Source of the DNA: Thermococcus litoralis DSM 5473
GTDB lineage: Archaea; Methanobacteriota_B; Thermococci; Thermococcales; Thermococcaceae
Direction of reading: 5' to 3'
Assembly (NCBI RefSeq): GCF_000246985.2
Contig: NC_022084.1
Location: 1,530,156 to 1,594,155 of the forward strand
DNA: 64,000 nt
Of the stretch, positions 1 through 8,640 are shown one piece after another. Positions within the stretch are counted from its first letter, which is position 1, and every line of letters starts with the position of its first letter. The notes beneath the pieces are model-generated. The model worked only from the letters and a program-made list of their open reading frames with translations, was not told the origin of the DNA and did not search any database. The translations under genes were made by a program, and so were the position numbers.

Positions 1-149
1 TCCATACCCTTTGGACCAAGGGTAGTTCTTACGGTTTCCGCTATGACTCTAGCGGCCAAAATGTTCAATCTCTGGGCGTCTCTTCCAACGTATCTCTGGG
101 TTCCTTCGGGAAGAATAACAACAGGCTGTCCACCTTGTCCTACCATCAT
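1..149 (-). CDS. Thermosome (group II chaperonin) subunit, N-terminal part
   Basis: Only the first 49 or so codons lie in the window; the rest runs off the left edge. The product begins with a short tail followed by [20 protein letters not shown] and then the segment ending [11 protein letters not shown]. This is the conserved N-terminus of archaeal thermosome subunits, an ATP-driven protein-folding ring in the cytosol. Two ATG codons are adjacent. The first (147-149) sits 7 nt after GGAGGT (157-162), so I chose it. Which subunit (alpha or beta) cannot be told from this fragment. Confidence 0.93.
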   Translation of the reverse strand, partial: MMVGQGGQPVVILPEGTQRYVGRDAQRLNILAARVIAETVRTTLGPKGM

Positions 150-333
150 TTCAATTACCTCCATTTGTTAAACAAGGGCCTTTCGTTAGTGCTCTATAAA
201 AAAGTTTCTACTTAAAAGGCTGAATTTAATGAAAATTCTTGAACAATAGGCAACAAATAAGCTAAAGTTTTGTTCAAACTACAAAGAACAGAAGCGCAAA
301 AGATTCTTAAAGTAACGTTTCCCATTTCCTTCC
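150..333. promoter_or_regulatory. Divergent promoter region between thermosome and IMPACT-family gene
   Basis: The gap holds two outward-facing promoters. On the minus strand AT-rich TATA-like elements lie at about 195-205 and 208-219, upstream of the thermosome start. On the plus strand a TATA-like TTCTTAAAG at 304-312 lies about 26 nt before the ATG at 334, so that gene may be transcribed without a leader. No clear heat-shock operator was recognised by eye. Confidence 0.5.
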
Positions 334-975
334 ATGGAGGGCTACAAGACAGTTAGGGGATTTGGAAAGGTTGAAAAAGTCTACGTGGATTCTCTCTTTA
401 TCGGCTATGCTATGCCCGTAAAATCAGAGAAAGAGGCTAAAGAGTTCATTAGGAAGGTTAAGGAAGCCCACTCGGATGCGACGCACAATGTTTCTGCTTA
501 TAGGGTTAGAGAGGACAATACACTTCTTGTTCACTATGATGACGATGGAGAGCCTAGGGGAAGCGCCGGAAAGCCGGTTTTTAAGGTTCTTGAGTACAAG
601 GGATTGGAAAACGTTGTGGTCGTTGTAACGAGGTATTTTGGTGGAACAAAGCTTGGATACGGAGGGTTGATAAAGGCATATAGCGAAACGGCAAGTGAAG
701 CTCTTGAAGAAGCGGGAATAATTGAAATTATCAAAAAAGAACCCATTGAAATAGTTTTCCCATACAACCTTTACAACGCAGTTGAAAAGGCACTTGAAAA
801 ATTCGAGGCAGATATCCTTGAGAGGGAATTCAATGTCGAAGTCAAATTTGTGGCTGGAGTTTTGCCGGAGAAAAAAGAGGAGCTTATGAAATACCTCATC
901 GAGATCACCAAAGGCAAAGCAAAAATAAGAGAGTTCTTAGATTTTGGGAGAGGAATCAGAAAGAAGAGAGATTAA
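334..975 (+). CDS. IMPACT/YigZ family protein (UPF0029)
   Basis: This 213-residue protein has the YigZ/IMPACT N-terminal domain. Diagnostic segments are the stretch around HSDATHNVSAYRV (residues about 46-58), DDDGEPRGSAGKPV (about 69-82) and VTRYFGGTKLGYGGL (about 98-112). A smaller C-terminal alpha/beta domain follows. In eukaryotes and bacteria the family is linked to translational control or ribosome-associated functions; its exact role in archaea is not established. The gene has no visible ribosome binding site, and the ATG lies about 26 nt from a TATA-like element, consistent with a leaderless transcript. It converges on the next gene with no spacer. Confidence 0.85.
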   Translation: MEGYKTVRGFGKVEKVYVDSLFIGYAMPVKSEKEAKEFIRKVKEAHSDATHNVSAYRVREDNTLLVHYDDDGEPRGSAGKPVFKVLEYKGLENVVVVVTRYFGGTKLGYGGLIKAYSETASEALEEAGIIEIIKKEPIEIVFPYNLYNAVEKALEKFEADILEREFNVEVKFVAGVLPEKKEELMKYLIEITKGKAKIREFLDFGRGIRKKRD

Positions 976-1368
976 TCATCTCTCCAAGGCATTTATCAGC
1001 TCCCTCTTGTCTGGTTTTTTAATAATACCGAACTCCAAAGCGTGTTGAAGAATAAACTCTGGAATTTCATTATCAAAAAATGCCCTTATCCCCTTCTCTG
1101 GCATATAGAATGCGTAAACTCTTGTTGTTTTACCTCCACATCTCCCTCTTGCAACCATAAAACCCTTTTCAGCGTTTACTCTCACGATTTCCCACGAAAA
1201 GGTCTCAGCTAAGGAAAAGAATGCCTCAAATAGCTTGGCTTTAGCCTCTTTCAAAGCTTTGTTCACGGCCTGCCTCGAAATTCCAAGATTTTCTGCTATC
1301 TCTATTTCCCTCATTTCTTTGGCTCTCATAGTCCAGATTCTCTCCATGCTTTCCGGGAGCTTAATCAT
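976..1368 (-). CDS. Small helix-turn-helix protein, putative transcriptional regulator
   Basis: The 130-residue product opens with a helix-turn-helix of the region-4/Tfx-like kind: the run EMREIEIAENLGISRQAVN (about residues 18-36) has the shape of helix, turn (NLGIS) and recognition helix. The rest is a compact alpha/beta region with no motif I recognise. It overlaps the upstream membrane-protein gene by 8 nt, so the two are probably co-transcribed, which suggests that it regulates them or their partners. The target is unknown. Confidence 0.6.
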   Translation of the reverse strand: MIKLPESMERIWTMRAKEMREIEIAENLGISRQAVNKALKEAKAKLFEAFFSLAETFSWEIVRVNAEKGFMVARGRCGGKTTRVYAFYMPEKGIRAFFDNEIPEFILQHALEFGIIKKPDKRELINALER

Positions 1369-2068
1369 CGATTAAAACCTCCATAATTCCTTTAATTGCT
1401 TTTTCCACTTTATCTCTTGGGGCATTAGAAGTTAGGAGGTATTTTCCTTTCTTTGTTTTCAGGACAATATAATCTTCAGTGTCGATATCGTACACAGTCC
1501 AAAGAGCTATCATAGCTAAGATTACTATCATTGGAATTAATTCAACTTCATGGCTCTTAATCCATAAAAGAGATGCACCAGCGATAGAAATAGCTGCTGT
1601 TATGAGAAGTTTATGAGAGGTTTTTCCAAGGGGCACTGCCATTGAAATCAGTATAGAGCTCGAGAATACAATGAGTGCAACAACCCCCACATAATAGCCC
1701 GGCAGAAGGTTTTCCGGAAGTGCAAAATAACGATATAATGCATATACAAGTACACCCATATAGGCGATTCCAATTCCGGGAAAATGCCTCAGAAGAACAC
1801 CCTTTTCCAGTCTGTTCAAAACTAAGACTTCCTCGATGTCTTCTCCTTTGAGCTTTATGGGTAGCAATCCAAAGGCATATTTGAGAATTAAGGTCTTATT
1901 TTCAATTTTAGCCGATAATCCCCATGAAGCAAAAATAAAAATCCATCCAACTGTCCACATCCACCAATAGGAGAGCTCCATGGCTCCCAATATTAGAACA
2001 AGGGAAAGAATAGCTATCATCAATGGAATTCCACTAAAGTTTGAGGGTCTGACCCCTTCAAGCTTCAT
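1361..2068 (-). CDS. Membrane protein, paralogue of the upstream gene
   Basis: A 235-residue protein with several hydrophobic segments in two clusters, separated by a charged loop carrying the stretch ILKYAFGLLPIKLKGEDIEE. I place the start at ATG 2066-2068 rather than at the longer frame's first codon, because this makes its N-terminus (MKLEGVRPSNFSG) line up with that of the upstream paralogue (MKVEGAWPITPLG) and gives an 11-nt overlap with the upstream stop. The paralogues also share the pattern of a KYxF segment and a conserved E-E-x-x-VxxxNxL stretch. No function is recognised. Confidence 0.65.
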   Translation of the reverse strand: MKLEGVRPSNFSGIPLMIAILSLVLILGAMELSYWWMWTVGWIFIFASWGLSAKIENKTLILKYAFGLLPIKLKGEDIEEVLVLNRLEKGVLLRHFPGIGIAYMGVLVYALYRYFALPENLLPGYYVGVVALIVFSSSILISMAVPLGKTSHKLLITAAISIAGASLLWIKSHEVELIPMIVILAMIALWTVYDIDTEDYIVLKTKKGKYLLTSNAPRDKVEKAIKGIMEVLIDD

Positions 2069-2732
2069 TTTTAACACCCATAAACATTTTGATAGCTTTT
2101 TTTCCATCGGGGCATCCTATTACAATAATATCTTTTCCCACAGTATTGACAATTATGTAGTCGAATCTTGTCCAAAAAACGATAAACACGAGAAATACAA
2201 TCCCAAGAAATACTCCAAGAACTGGGTTTTCACCAACTAAGGCGGAGAATATGGGAAGCAGCACTGCAATACCCAAAAAGATTTTTCCGAAGTCTTCCCA
2301 AATTTTATAGATTGGAACAAAGAGATACAAGAAATAAGCAACATAAATGACAAAAATCCAGAGAAAAAGGAGAGGAAATTCTCTCCATGGGGCTTTAATG
2401 AGGGTTATAATAAAGAGCAACACTACAAGTCCTGCATCTTTCCAGTTGTATCTAAATAATTTGGCCTCTCTGAGCTCATTCGCAAGCATTACCTCTTTGA
2501 TTTCCTCAAAGGGTATTTTAACCCTCCAGAAAAGATATTTTAAAACAAGCCCATCTTCTTTAACCTCTATACCCCTTCCCCCAGAGAGTGCAAGAAGAGT
2601 AACTCCGACCCAAACAAGTTTTCCAATGTGGACTTGAAGAATTAAACCTGCAATCATTAGAGAATACCCCAATATTACAAAAATCCTTGAAACTCCTAGA
2701 GGGGTTATAGGCCATGCACCCTCAACTTTCAT
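2058..2732 (-). CDS. Membrane protein, paralogue of the downstream gene
   Basis: A 224-residue protein with about six hydrophobic segments and a soluble loop after the first pair (residues about 50-85, containing KYLFWRVKIPFEEIKEVMLA). It resembles the gene directly downstream over its whole length and probably arose by tandem duplication. The minus-strand promoter has a TATA-like GTTTAAATAC at about 2777-2786. It diverges from the PadR-type regulator. The function is unknown; the loop between membrane pairs resembles PH-like loops of small archaeal membrane proteins, but I cannot confirm that. Confidence 0.6.
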   Translation of the reverse strand: MKVEGAWPITPLGVSRIFVILGYSLMIAGLILQVHIGKLVWVGVTLLALSGGRGIEVKEDGLVLKYLFWRVKIPFEEIKEVMLANELREAKLFRYNWKDAGLVVLLFIITLIKAPWREFPLLFLWIFVIYVAYFLYLFVPIYKIWEDFGKIFLGIAVLLPIFSALVGENPVLGVFLGIVFLVFIVFWTRFDYIIVNTVGKDIIVIGCPDGKKAIKMFMGVKNEA

Positions 2733-2865
2733 TCACTTCACCATTGAATTCTTGTCAACCAATGTAAGTTGACATAGTATTTAAACCTTTTGCAGAGGAA
2801 AAAGCTTATAAGAGAGTATATCCAACTATACCTCGGAGTCAGATATATCTGAGTGCCATATATAG
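2733..2865. promoter_or_regulatory. Divergent promoter region with plus-strand TATA box
   Basis: For the plus strand, GAAAAAGCTTATAAG at about 2800-2814 looks like a BRE plus TATA box, placing the start near 2840. Between this and the PadR gene lie AGATATATCT (a 10-bp palindrome, 2841-2850) and CATATATAGG, plausible operator sequence for the regulator itself. Confidence 0.45.
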
Positions 2866-3231
2866 GTGAGGACATTGTTCAGAGACAAAAAAGAAAAAGC
2901 ATTAAAGAAACTCATGAAGGATATACGCTCCGGATTTTATGCGTATCTAGTGTTGCTTATCCTCGAACAGAAAGAAGAACTGCACGGCTATGCAATACGA
3001 AAGGAGCTTGAAGCAATGACCAATGGTCATCTAGTGCCGAGTGAAGGAACACTCTACGATATTCTGAAGAGTTTGAAAAAGTATAACCTCGTAGAAGATT
3101 TTTGGGTTCATTCCGGAGGAAGACCAAGAAAGTCTTATCGGCTTACCTCCTTAGGAAAAGAGGTTTTGAAGGAATTAAAACCAGAGGTTTTGGAGATCGC
3201 AAGAATTATTGGGGGGGATTTATGTGAATGA
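2866..3231 (+). CDS. PadR family transcriptional regulator
   Basis: The 121-residue product is a winged-helix protein of the PadR type. It shows LVLLILEQKEELHGYAIRKE in the first helices, SEGTLYDILKSLKK as recognition helix, and GGRPRKSYRLTSLGKE as the wing. GTG at 2866 is the first start, but TTG at 2875 or ATG at 2914 are possible because GGTGAGG lies right at the GTG. It overlaps the SdpI-like gene by 8 nt. A PadR regulator translationally coupled to an SdpI-like membrane protein suggests a self-regulated envelope-stress or immunity unit, by analogy with bacterial SdpR/SdpI. The effector is unknown. Confidence 0.85.
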   Translation: MRTLFRDKKEKALKKLMKDIRSGFYAYLVLLILEQKEELHGYAIRKELEAMTNGHLVPSEGTLYDILKSLKKYNLVEDFWVHSGGRPRKSYRLTSLGKEVLKELKPEVLEIARIIGGDLCE

Positions 3232-4021
3232 TGGGTTTTATATCTCTGGATTGTTAGTTGCAATAGGAGTACTGACCTACCTTTTTAGGAACACACCAAA
3301 TCCCTATATTGGCGTAAGGCTTGGTTATACATACCTCTCAAAAGAAGCATGGAGGGAAGCTAATACCTTTGCAGGCGTATACTCCATTGTTATTGGAGTA
3401 GTAATTGGAGCGATAACCTATCTCCTAAATCCACCAAGGGAAGTCCTTTTGTTACTCTTTCTCATAGCCATTGGAATTTTAGCCGTTACAACGTACTTAA
3501 AAGCGAAGGAAGCTTATGAAAGAGCTGAATTTAGAGTTCCCTTGGAAGAAAGTCCTAAACCCCTTACCACTGCAAACGTAAAACCCTATCTTATGGTTCA
3601 GCTTATTGCGGTAGGAATTTACTTCTTGATTGTAGCTCTCCTATGGAATAAACTGCCCGAGGAAATAGCGGTACATTATTCTTCTAATGGAATTCCGGAT
3701 AACTTTGCTCCAAAAGTCATGGGAGCGTTTGTGTATCCGCTTGCCGGCTTTATTATAATGCCTTCGTTCACGATACTCATATCAAAAGTTCCCATGCTCA
3801 TAAGATTCCCCGTATTTGGAAGAGGACAGGTGTTGACTTTAGCCTTTTTGACAATAATGCACCTCTCTATTGTAGTCATAGTTTCAATGTCCCTTCTCTA
3901 CAATGTTGGCATGGTAGGTGAAGGATGGATAAGGTGGGCAGCAATGGGTATTGTGGCTGTTACAATTGTATGGGCATACTGGATGTGGAAACATTATAAG
4001 TCCACTCCACTTGAGGAGTAG
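3224..4021 (+). CDS. SdpI/DUF1648 family membrane protein
   Basis: A roughly 265-residue integral membrane protein. An SdpI-type element occurs at residues about 22-48 (NPYIGVRLGYTYLSKEAWRE). A DUF1648 signature follows in the second half: LPEEIAVHYSSNGIPD and a GAFVYPLAGF segment. I prefer the GTG start at 3224, because GGGGGGG (3211-3217) lies 6 nt upstream and the start overlaps the PadR stop (3229-3231). In bacteria SdpI gives immunity to the SDP toxin and signals to its repressor. In archaea the family has no proven role. Confidence 0.82.
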   Translation: MNDGFYISGLLVAIGVLTYLFRNTPNPYIGVRLGYTYLSKEAWREANTFAGVYSIVIGVVIGAITYLLNPPREVLLLLFLIAIGILAVTTYLKAKEAYERAEFRVPLEESPKPLTTANVKPYLMVQLIAVGIYFLIVALLWNKLPEEIAVHYSSNGIPDNFAPKVMGAFVYPLAGFIIMPSFTILISKVPMLIRFPVFGRGQVLTLAFLTIMHLSIVVIVSMSLLYNVGMVGEGWIRWAAMGIVAVTIVWAYWMWKHYKSTPLEE

Positions 4022-4067
4022 CAAAGTATTTGAAGTTAACCATAACAGTTGCAGTGGAGGAAGTAAG

Positions 4068-4730
4068 ATGAAGCTGATAAAGCAGGGCGCAGAGGCAAAG
4101 ATTTATCTGGCAGATTTCAAAGAGCTTTACTTCCCATTTGATGAAGAGAAGGTTATCATAAAACACCGCATTCCAAAGCGCTACCGCATAAAGGAGATTG
4201 ATGAAAAGCTCAGAAAAGAGAGAACCGTGAGGGAAGCAAGGATTCTGCACAGGGCGAAGCAGTTTGGGGTTAATGTTCCCTACGTTTACGAGGTTGACCT
4301 AAAAGATATGAAAATAGTCATGGAGTACATAGCGGGAGAGAGGCTAAAGGAATACCTCGAAGCAGTTCCCATAGAAGAGCGTTTGAAGCTCTGCAGGGAA
4401 ATCGGCAGACAGATAGGTAAGCTCCACGAAGCTGGAGTGGTTCATGGGGATCTAACAACCTCAAACATGATTCTGAGGGAAGGGAAAATTTACTTCATCG
4501 ACTTCGGTCTTGCGGAGTTTGACTCATCTCTTGAGGCTCGGGGTGTTGATTTGCATCTCCTAAGGAGGGCTATGGAGAGCACTCATTACAAGTGGTTTGA
4601 GAGGGGCTTTGAAGAAGTTCTGAACGGTTACGAGGAGATCAGGGGTTCAGAGAAGAGGAAGGAAGTTGAGGCAAAGCTGGACGAAATCGAAAGCCGAGGA
4701 CGATACAGGGAGAGGGGATGGATTAAATGA
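4068..4730 (+). CDS. bud32: Kae1-associated kinase/ATPase Bud32 (KEOPS subunit)
   Basis: This 220-residue protein is the small atypical kinase of the KEOPS complex, which with Kae1 makes threonylcarbamoyl-adenosine (t6A37) on ANN-decoding tRNAs in the cytosol. It shows the N-terminal GAEAKIY loop, a probable ATP-binding Lys32 (VIIKHR), the catalytic HGDLTTSN (about 126-133) and the metal-binding DFG (about 145-147). The C-terminus is rich in Arg and Lys (RGRYRERGW), typical for the family. ATG 4068 follows GGAGG (4056-4060). It stands alone and is not fused to Kae1 as in some methanogens. Confidence 0.95.
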   Translation: MKLIKQGAEAKIYLADFKELYFPFDEEKVIIKHRIPKRYRIKEIDEKLRKERTVREARILHRAKQFGVNVPYVYEVDLKDMKIVMEYIAGERLKEYLEAVPIEERLKLCREIGRQIGKLHEAGVVHGDLTTSNMILREGKIYFIDFGLAEFDSSLEARGVDLHLLRRAMESTHYKWFERGFEEVLNGYEEIRGSEKRKEVEAKLDEIESRGRYRERGWIK

Positions 4731-4800
4731 GTTTAAGAATCTGACTTGTATGATTTACCTTGTTCAGTATATTTTTAGCCTCTGGGAGGGTAAGTACACT

Positions 4801-5682
4801 ATGAAATGGATTAGGAAAAGCCTTGGGAAGTGGATAATTGGCAAGATTGAAGAATGGGCATTAGAACCTCATAAAACTGGAGAAATACTAAATACAACAG
4901 TGATTTCTGTTGTTGTACTATTCATTTCAGCAACAGCAAGTCTCGATATTTTAGCTGGCTTACTTATTGTCAACATTCTGCTTGGCTACATGGTTCTTTC
5001 TATTGCTGGTTATTTACTAGCCTTACTTTTTGGCAGTATGTTACCTAGAAGATACTCCAAAATTGTTGTCAGATCTACTAAAAATGTTGCTCAGTTTATG
5101 GTTTTTCTTAACATAACTGCAATGCTAGTGTGGAGTATTCTAGGCATTCCTAATACACTTAAGCCGTTCTTAGAAATATATAAAAATGTGAGTCTCGAAA
5201 GCAAGAATGTCAGTATCGTTATGGGAGGTTCAAATCTTTCTTTGGAAATTTTTAACGTAAGTGCCAGCACCTTTGCTCTCACAGCAAACAATAGCTTGGA
5301 AATCATTAAGCCGATACTCTTCAAGTTTGCAATTATGGTCATACCTTCGCTTTTTATTTTGTGGGTTTTAATAAAGCGAATTAGTTCGGATAGTCCCCTT
5401 CCTATTCAAGAATTGAGAAAGAACTTGAGAAAATGGGGATTAGTTATTATTGTTATTGGTATTGATATCTTTTGGGCAATGTATCAAATTTTCAGTGGGA
5501 TTTTAAATATTTCTTCGAGTTTAGTAGGGGACAAGACAGGGTGGATTAGATTTGTACACTTTCTCCTAATTTTGGCTCTCTTTGGACTAATTTACATGTC
5601 TCTTTTAGGACATTATATATACATAAACGCCCAGAAACAACAAAAACGTAGGAAAGAGTTAACAAATCTGTATTACAATTAG
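4801..5682 (+). CDS. Hypothetical membrane protein
   Basis: A 293-residue protein from ATG 4801, preceded by GGGAGGG (4784-4790). It has about six hydrophobic segments in three pairs, a long extracellular-looking loop rich in Asn-x-Ser/Thr (residues about 125-165) and a basic C-terminus (KQQKRRKELTN). The reading frame is open upstream to 4666, overlapping bud32, but no better start is seen there. I do not recognise a family. Its lower GC content and Asn-rich loop differ from bud32, so it may be a lineage-specific gene. Confidence 0.6.
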   Translation: MKWIRKSLGKWIIGKIEEWALEPHKTGEILNTTVISVVVLFISATASLDILAGLLIVNILLGYMVLSIAGYLLALLFGSMLPRRYSKIVVRSTKNVAQFMVFLNITAMLVWSILGIPNTLKPFLEIYKNVSLESKNVSIVMGGSNLSLEIFNVSASTFALTANNSLEIIKPILFKFAIMVIPSLFILWVLIKRISSDSPLPIQELRKNLRKWGLVIIVIGIDIFWAMYQIFSGILNISSSLVGDKTGWIRFVHFLLILALFGLIYMSLLGHYIYINAQKQQKRRKELTNLYYN

Positions 5683-7385
5683 TCTTGGCTTTCTTTGAAA
5701 GCCCTCCATACTCTCTCAAAAATCTCCTTCTCTTTTCCGCGCTTTTTCTTTGCCAGCCTCTCCACTATAAGCTCTGGAGTGCTCTTTCCAAGCTTTCCAA
5801 ACTTGGGCTGTCTATCTACTATCAAGTTGAGGTTCTCATCCAAGCCTTCTGCCTCTATTCCGTCAACCCTCGCAAAGGACAGCTCTCTCTTTAAGTCTTC
5901 TCCTAAGTGAGAGACGATAACGACGTAAAACCCCTTTTCGTGGGCTACCTTTAGGAGCTCTCCAATAATCTTCACTGCAGCGCCGGGTTCCGTTATCGCC
6001 TCAAACTCGTCTATGAGGATCAGCTTTTTGCCTTCTTTTGTGAGAGCGCGGGCAAAAGCCTTTAAGGCGGTTTCAAAAGCGCCGGCTCCGTAGGAAGAGC
6101 GCTTCCTCCTGAAGAAGAAAAGCTCATCTAGTGGCTCAACCCATGCTTTTTCCGCAGGAACTGGAAGCCCCATGTGGGTGAGGAGAACTATCTGGGTGAT
6201 GAGTTCGAGCAGAGAGGTCTTTCCACCGCTGTTAGCTCCAGTTAAAATCACAATTCTCTCTCCACTTGTGCCGTCAAAGCTCGCAACGTTCCCAACGACG
6301 TAGCTGACCGGCTGTGGGTTTTCTATAAAGAGGTGCCTTCCATTTATGAAAGCCATCCCTCCGCTGGCAATTTCTGGAAAGACAAAGCCTTCGGTAAATT
6401 CTTTCACAGCCCTCAAGAATTCCAGTTCATAAGCTCTCTGGAGTTCTTCTTTCAGTTTCGGGAGCAGGGGCTTTATTTTCCTCAGGATTTCCCTGCTCAC
6501 TAAATACATCTCAACCTTTGTTTCTTTTTCGAGCTCTGTCCTCAGGAGTTCAACAGTCTCTGCAGAAACTTCCACTGGGTATAAATTATCTCTCGAAAAC
6601 ACCTCCACGTCAAGATTAAGCAGTTTACTAAGTCTTTCTTCGCTTTTTCTTATCTCCCTCAGGATTTCGTTTTCAACCTGGGAGAAGTGGGAGAATATTG
6701 CCTGATAATTTCCGCTCTTTAGTTCTTTTAGGAACTCCAAAAGTTCCTTTCCGCTCAGGGTTAGGCTAAATTTCTTTAGCATCTCTTCAATCTTTGTGTT
6801 TAACCTCTGCTCTTCTCTCCGAACTATTTCGTCTAGGTTCTCCAAAATCTCTCCCCTCTTCGCAACTTTTTCGAGTCTTCTTAGCTCTGCCAAAATTTCC
6901 TCTGCAACGGAAGGGGAGTTTATAATTCTCCCTATGCTGGCAAGGGCTTTAAGCGTTTCCCGATTTTCCCACAGGGGCATTATATAGAGCTCGGGAGCTA
7001 TTTCGCTAATGGAAAGTTCAACATCAATGCCATAATCAACTGTGCTCAGTAATAGGTCATAGCCCTCCTCTGGCTCTAGAGAGACGTCACATATATTGAG
7101 GGCTTTTGCCTTCTCGAATTCCTCTTCACTGACTACAAGAAGCCTGTCGTGGAGATATTCCCTTCTAAACCTTATGGGTCTTATCTTTGAAAGGAGGGGC
7201 TTTAGCTCTTCGCTGATTTTCGGAAGATTTTCCTTCAGATACCTCTGTCTTCTCAATATTTCCTCTCTGTTGTTTGTTAGCGAAAATTTCTCAAGGTACG
7301 CTAGACTTTCTCTGAGCTGGATTCTCCTTTTTATCTCATTTTTTATAGCCTTGTATATTTCCTTTGCTTCACTGTTGAGCTTCAT
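5679..7385 (-). CDS. MutS-family ATPase (archaeal MutS2/MutS5-like)
   Basis: The 568-residue product ends in a MutS-type ABC ATPase: Walker A TGANSGGKTS (about 381-390), a conserved SSYGAGAFE segment (about 431-439), Walker B LILIDEFEA (about 455-463) and a SHLG switch (about 492-495). The middle is helical and coiled-coil rich, like the lever and clamp of MutS. There is no N-terminal mismatch-recognition domain and no C-terminal Smr nuclease. In Thermococcales mismatch repair relies on EndoMS/NucS, so this protein more likely acts on branched or recombination DNA. It overlaps the convergent membrane-protein gene by 4 nt. Confidence 0.88.
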   Translation of the reverse strand: MKLNSEAKEIYKAIKNEIKRRIQLRESLAYLEKFSLTNNREEILRRQRYLKENLPKISEELKPLLSKIRPIRFRREYLHDRLLVVSEEEFEKAKALNICDVSLEPEEGYDLLLSTVDYGIDVELSISEIAPELYIMPLWENRETLKALASIGRIINSPSVAEEILAELRRLEKVAKRGEILENLDEIVRREEQRLNTKIEEMLKKFSLTLSGKELLEFLKELKSGNYQAIFSHFSQVENEILREIRKSEERLSKLLNLDVEVFSRDNLYPVEVSAETVELLRTELEKETKVEMYLVSREILRKIKPLLPKLKEELQRAYELEFLRAVKEFTEGFVFPEIASGGMAFINGRHLFIENPQPVSYVVGNVASFDGTSGERIVILTGANSGGKTSLLELITQIVLLTHMGLPVPAEKAWVEPLDELFFFRRKRSSYGAGAFETALKAFARALTKEGKKLILIDEFEAITEPGAAVKIIGELLKVAHEKGFYVVIVSHLGEDLKRELSFARVDGIEAEGLDENLNLIVDRQPKFGKLGKSTPELIVERLAKKKRGKEKEIFERVWRAFKESQD

Positions 7386-7418
7386 CTCTCACTAAACCTC
7401 TGACAGATTTTATAAACC

Positions 7419-7880
7419 CTACTCCTTCACTTTCTCCACTACTCTAATCCCTTCAATCTTTGTAAAGGGATACTGGCCGTTAGCATCTTTTTCTACAGCT
7501 TTTACCATGTCCCATATCGTGAGAAGGGCAACGCTGACACCAGTTAGCGCTTCCATTTCGACGCCTGTTTTGTAGTAGGCTCTAACCTCACAAGTTGCCT
7601 CGATGTAGTCTTCTCCGAACTCAAAGGATATATCCACTCCGGTTAGTGGAATTGGGTGACAAAGGGGAATTAGCTCTGGAGTTTTCTTTACGGCCAAAAT
7701 TCCTGCAAGCTGTGCAGCTGCTATCACGTTTCCCTTTTTTGTTTTTCCCTCTTGGATGAGCTTGATGGTCTCAGGCTTTAGTTTTATTCTTCCCTTTGCA
7801 ACGGCTTTCCTGAAGACTACATCCTTATGCCCAACTTCAACCATTTTTACGCCCTTTTCATCGACATGTGTGAGCTCCAT
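7419..7880 (-). CDS. moaC: Cyclic pyranopterin monophosphate synthase MoaC
   Basis: This 153-residue enzyme catalyses the second part of the first step of molybdenum/tungsten cofactor synthesis, closing the cyclic pyranopterin phosphate ring. Family marks are [13 protein letters not shown] (about 48-60), the metal- and substrate-site LCHPIPLTG (about 72-80), the [19 protein letters not shown] stretch and [10 protein letters not shown] near the end. The start follows GAGGTGAGAAA. In this group the cofactor carries tungsten for ferredoxin oxidoreductases. No other moa genes lie alongside. Confidence 0.96.
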   Translation of the reverse strand: MELTHVDEKGVKMVEVGHKDVVFRKAVAKGRIKLKPETIKLIQEGKTKKGNVIAAAQLAGILAVKKTPELIPLCHPIPLTGVDISFEFGEDYIEATCEVRAYYKTGVEMEALTGVSVALLTIWDMVKAVEKDANGQYPFTKIEGIRVVEKVKE

Positions 7881-7967
7881 TTTCTCACCTCTCCTATTAC
7901 TCCAGAAAAGTATTTAAGCTTTAGAATATAAAATTACCTCGAAGTTCGAAGTATTTGGGTGGTGAAT

Positions 7968-8297
7968 ATGGAGGAATTCATTCTTTCTACAACGGAGAAT
8001 GTTCCGGGGTATAAGGTAGTCAAGGTTCTCGGAATTGCAAGAGGGGCAACCGTTAGGGCAAAGCACCTTGGAAAAGACATACTTGCCGGTTTAAGGAATA
8101 TCGCTGGTGGGGAAGTTAAAGAGTACACTGAAATGCTTGCAGAGGCGAGAGAGATAGCCCTTCAGAGAATGATTCAGCACGCAAAGGAAATGGGAGCAAA
8201 CGGGGTTATTGGAGTTAGGTTTATGACTTCAGCAGTTGCCTCAGGAGCAGCAGAGATTTTTGCCTATGGAACGGCTGTTGTACTGGAAAAGGAGTGA
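7968..8297 (+). CDS. YbjQ family protein (UPF0145, heavy-metal-binding fold)
   Basis: A 109-residue protein with the typical YbjQ pattern: TTENVPGYKVVKVLGIARG at residues about 5-23, a helical AREIALQRMIQHAKEMGANGVIGVRF core (about 60-84), and a strand ending AYGTAVVLE. The ATG at 7968 is preceded by GGGTGGTGAA; an in-frame GTG at 7959 is part of that ribosome binding site. The family forms pentameric rings of unknown function and is often listed as heavy-metal binding on weak evidence. Confidence 0.85.
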   Translation: MEEFILSTTENVPGYKVVKVLGIARGATVRAKHLGKDILAGLRNIAGGEVKEYTEMLAEAREIALQRMIQHAKEMGANGVIGVRFMTSAVASGAAEIFAYGTAVVLEKE

Positions 8298-8303
8298 AAC
8301 CTG

Positions 8304-8320
8304 CTTTTTCTTTTTCATTT
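8304..8320 (+). terminator. T-rich terminator after the YbjQ gene
   Basis: Two runs of five to six T, broken by single C residues, follow the YbjQ stop within 25 nt. Archaeal termination commonly uses such U-rich runs without a hairpin. The assignment rests only on this composition. Confidence 0.4.
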
Positions 8321-8443
8321 GATAATCCCCTCTATTGTTGATTTGTTTATCTTGTTTTTACTTATGTTTTTTTGAATGATTAATAAAACTAAAGGTATCA
8401 ATAGCTTTAAGTATATGAGTTGCTATCAGGCTTGGTGGTCACC

Positions 8444-8599
8444 ATGAAAGTAATGAACATTGCAGTGAAGGATTTTGAAGTCGGCATCAAAACGAGGAAA
8501 TTCCAAATAATGACAGCGCTATTTGTAATACTCTCCCCGAGAATGAGATACAGCTCAACATATTCGGGCGGGAAGCCCCCTTCCGAAAGAGTGGAGTAG
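8444..8599 (+). pseudogene. Remnant of an ABC-2 permease gene (N-terminal piece)
   Basis: An ORF of 51 codons starts at ATG 8444 after GGTGGTCACC and stops at TAG 8597-8599. Its first 30 residues (MKVMNIAVKDFEVGIKTRKF, then QIMTALFVIL) match the N-terminal amphipathic helix and first membrane segment of the ABC-2 permeases downstream, which start MSSILNVSMKEIYEGIKTKR and MKALNIAMKELYVSIKSKR. The remaining residues end in SGGKPPSERVE and lack any further membrane segments. It is best read as a permease copy that lost its middle, with promoter and ribosome binding site retained. Confidence 0.6.
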
Positions 8600-8640
8600 C
8601 TCACTAACGTCTAATCACCAAAAAGTTTAAATTCCAAAAT

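Noticed and set aside
8407-8604. Minus-strand frame of 65 codons over the permease remnant
   Set aside because: It is an antisense shadow of the remnant, which itself has the start signals and similarity to the neighbouring permeases.
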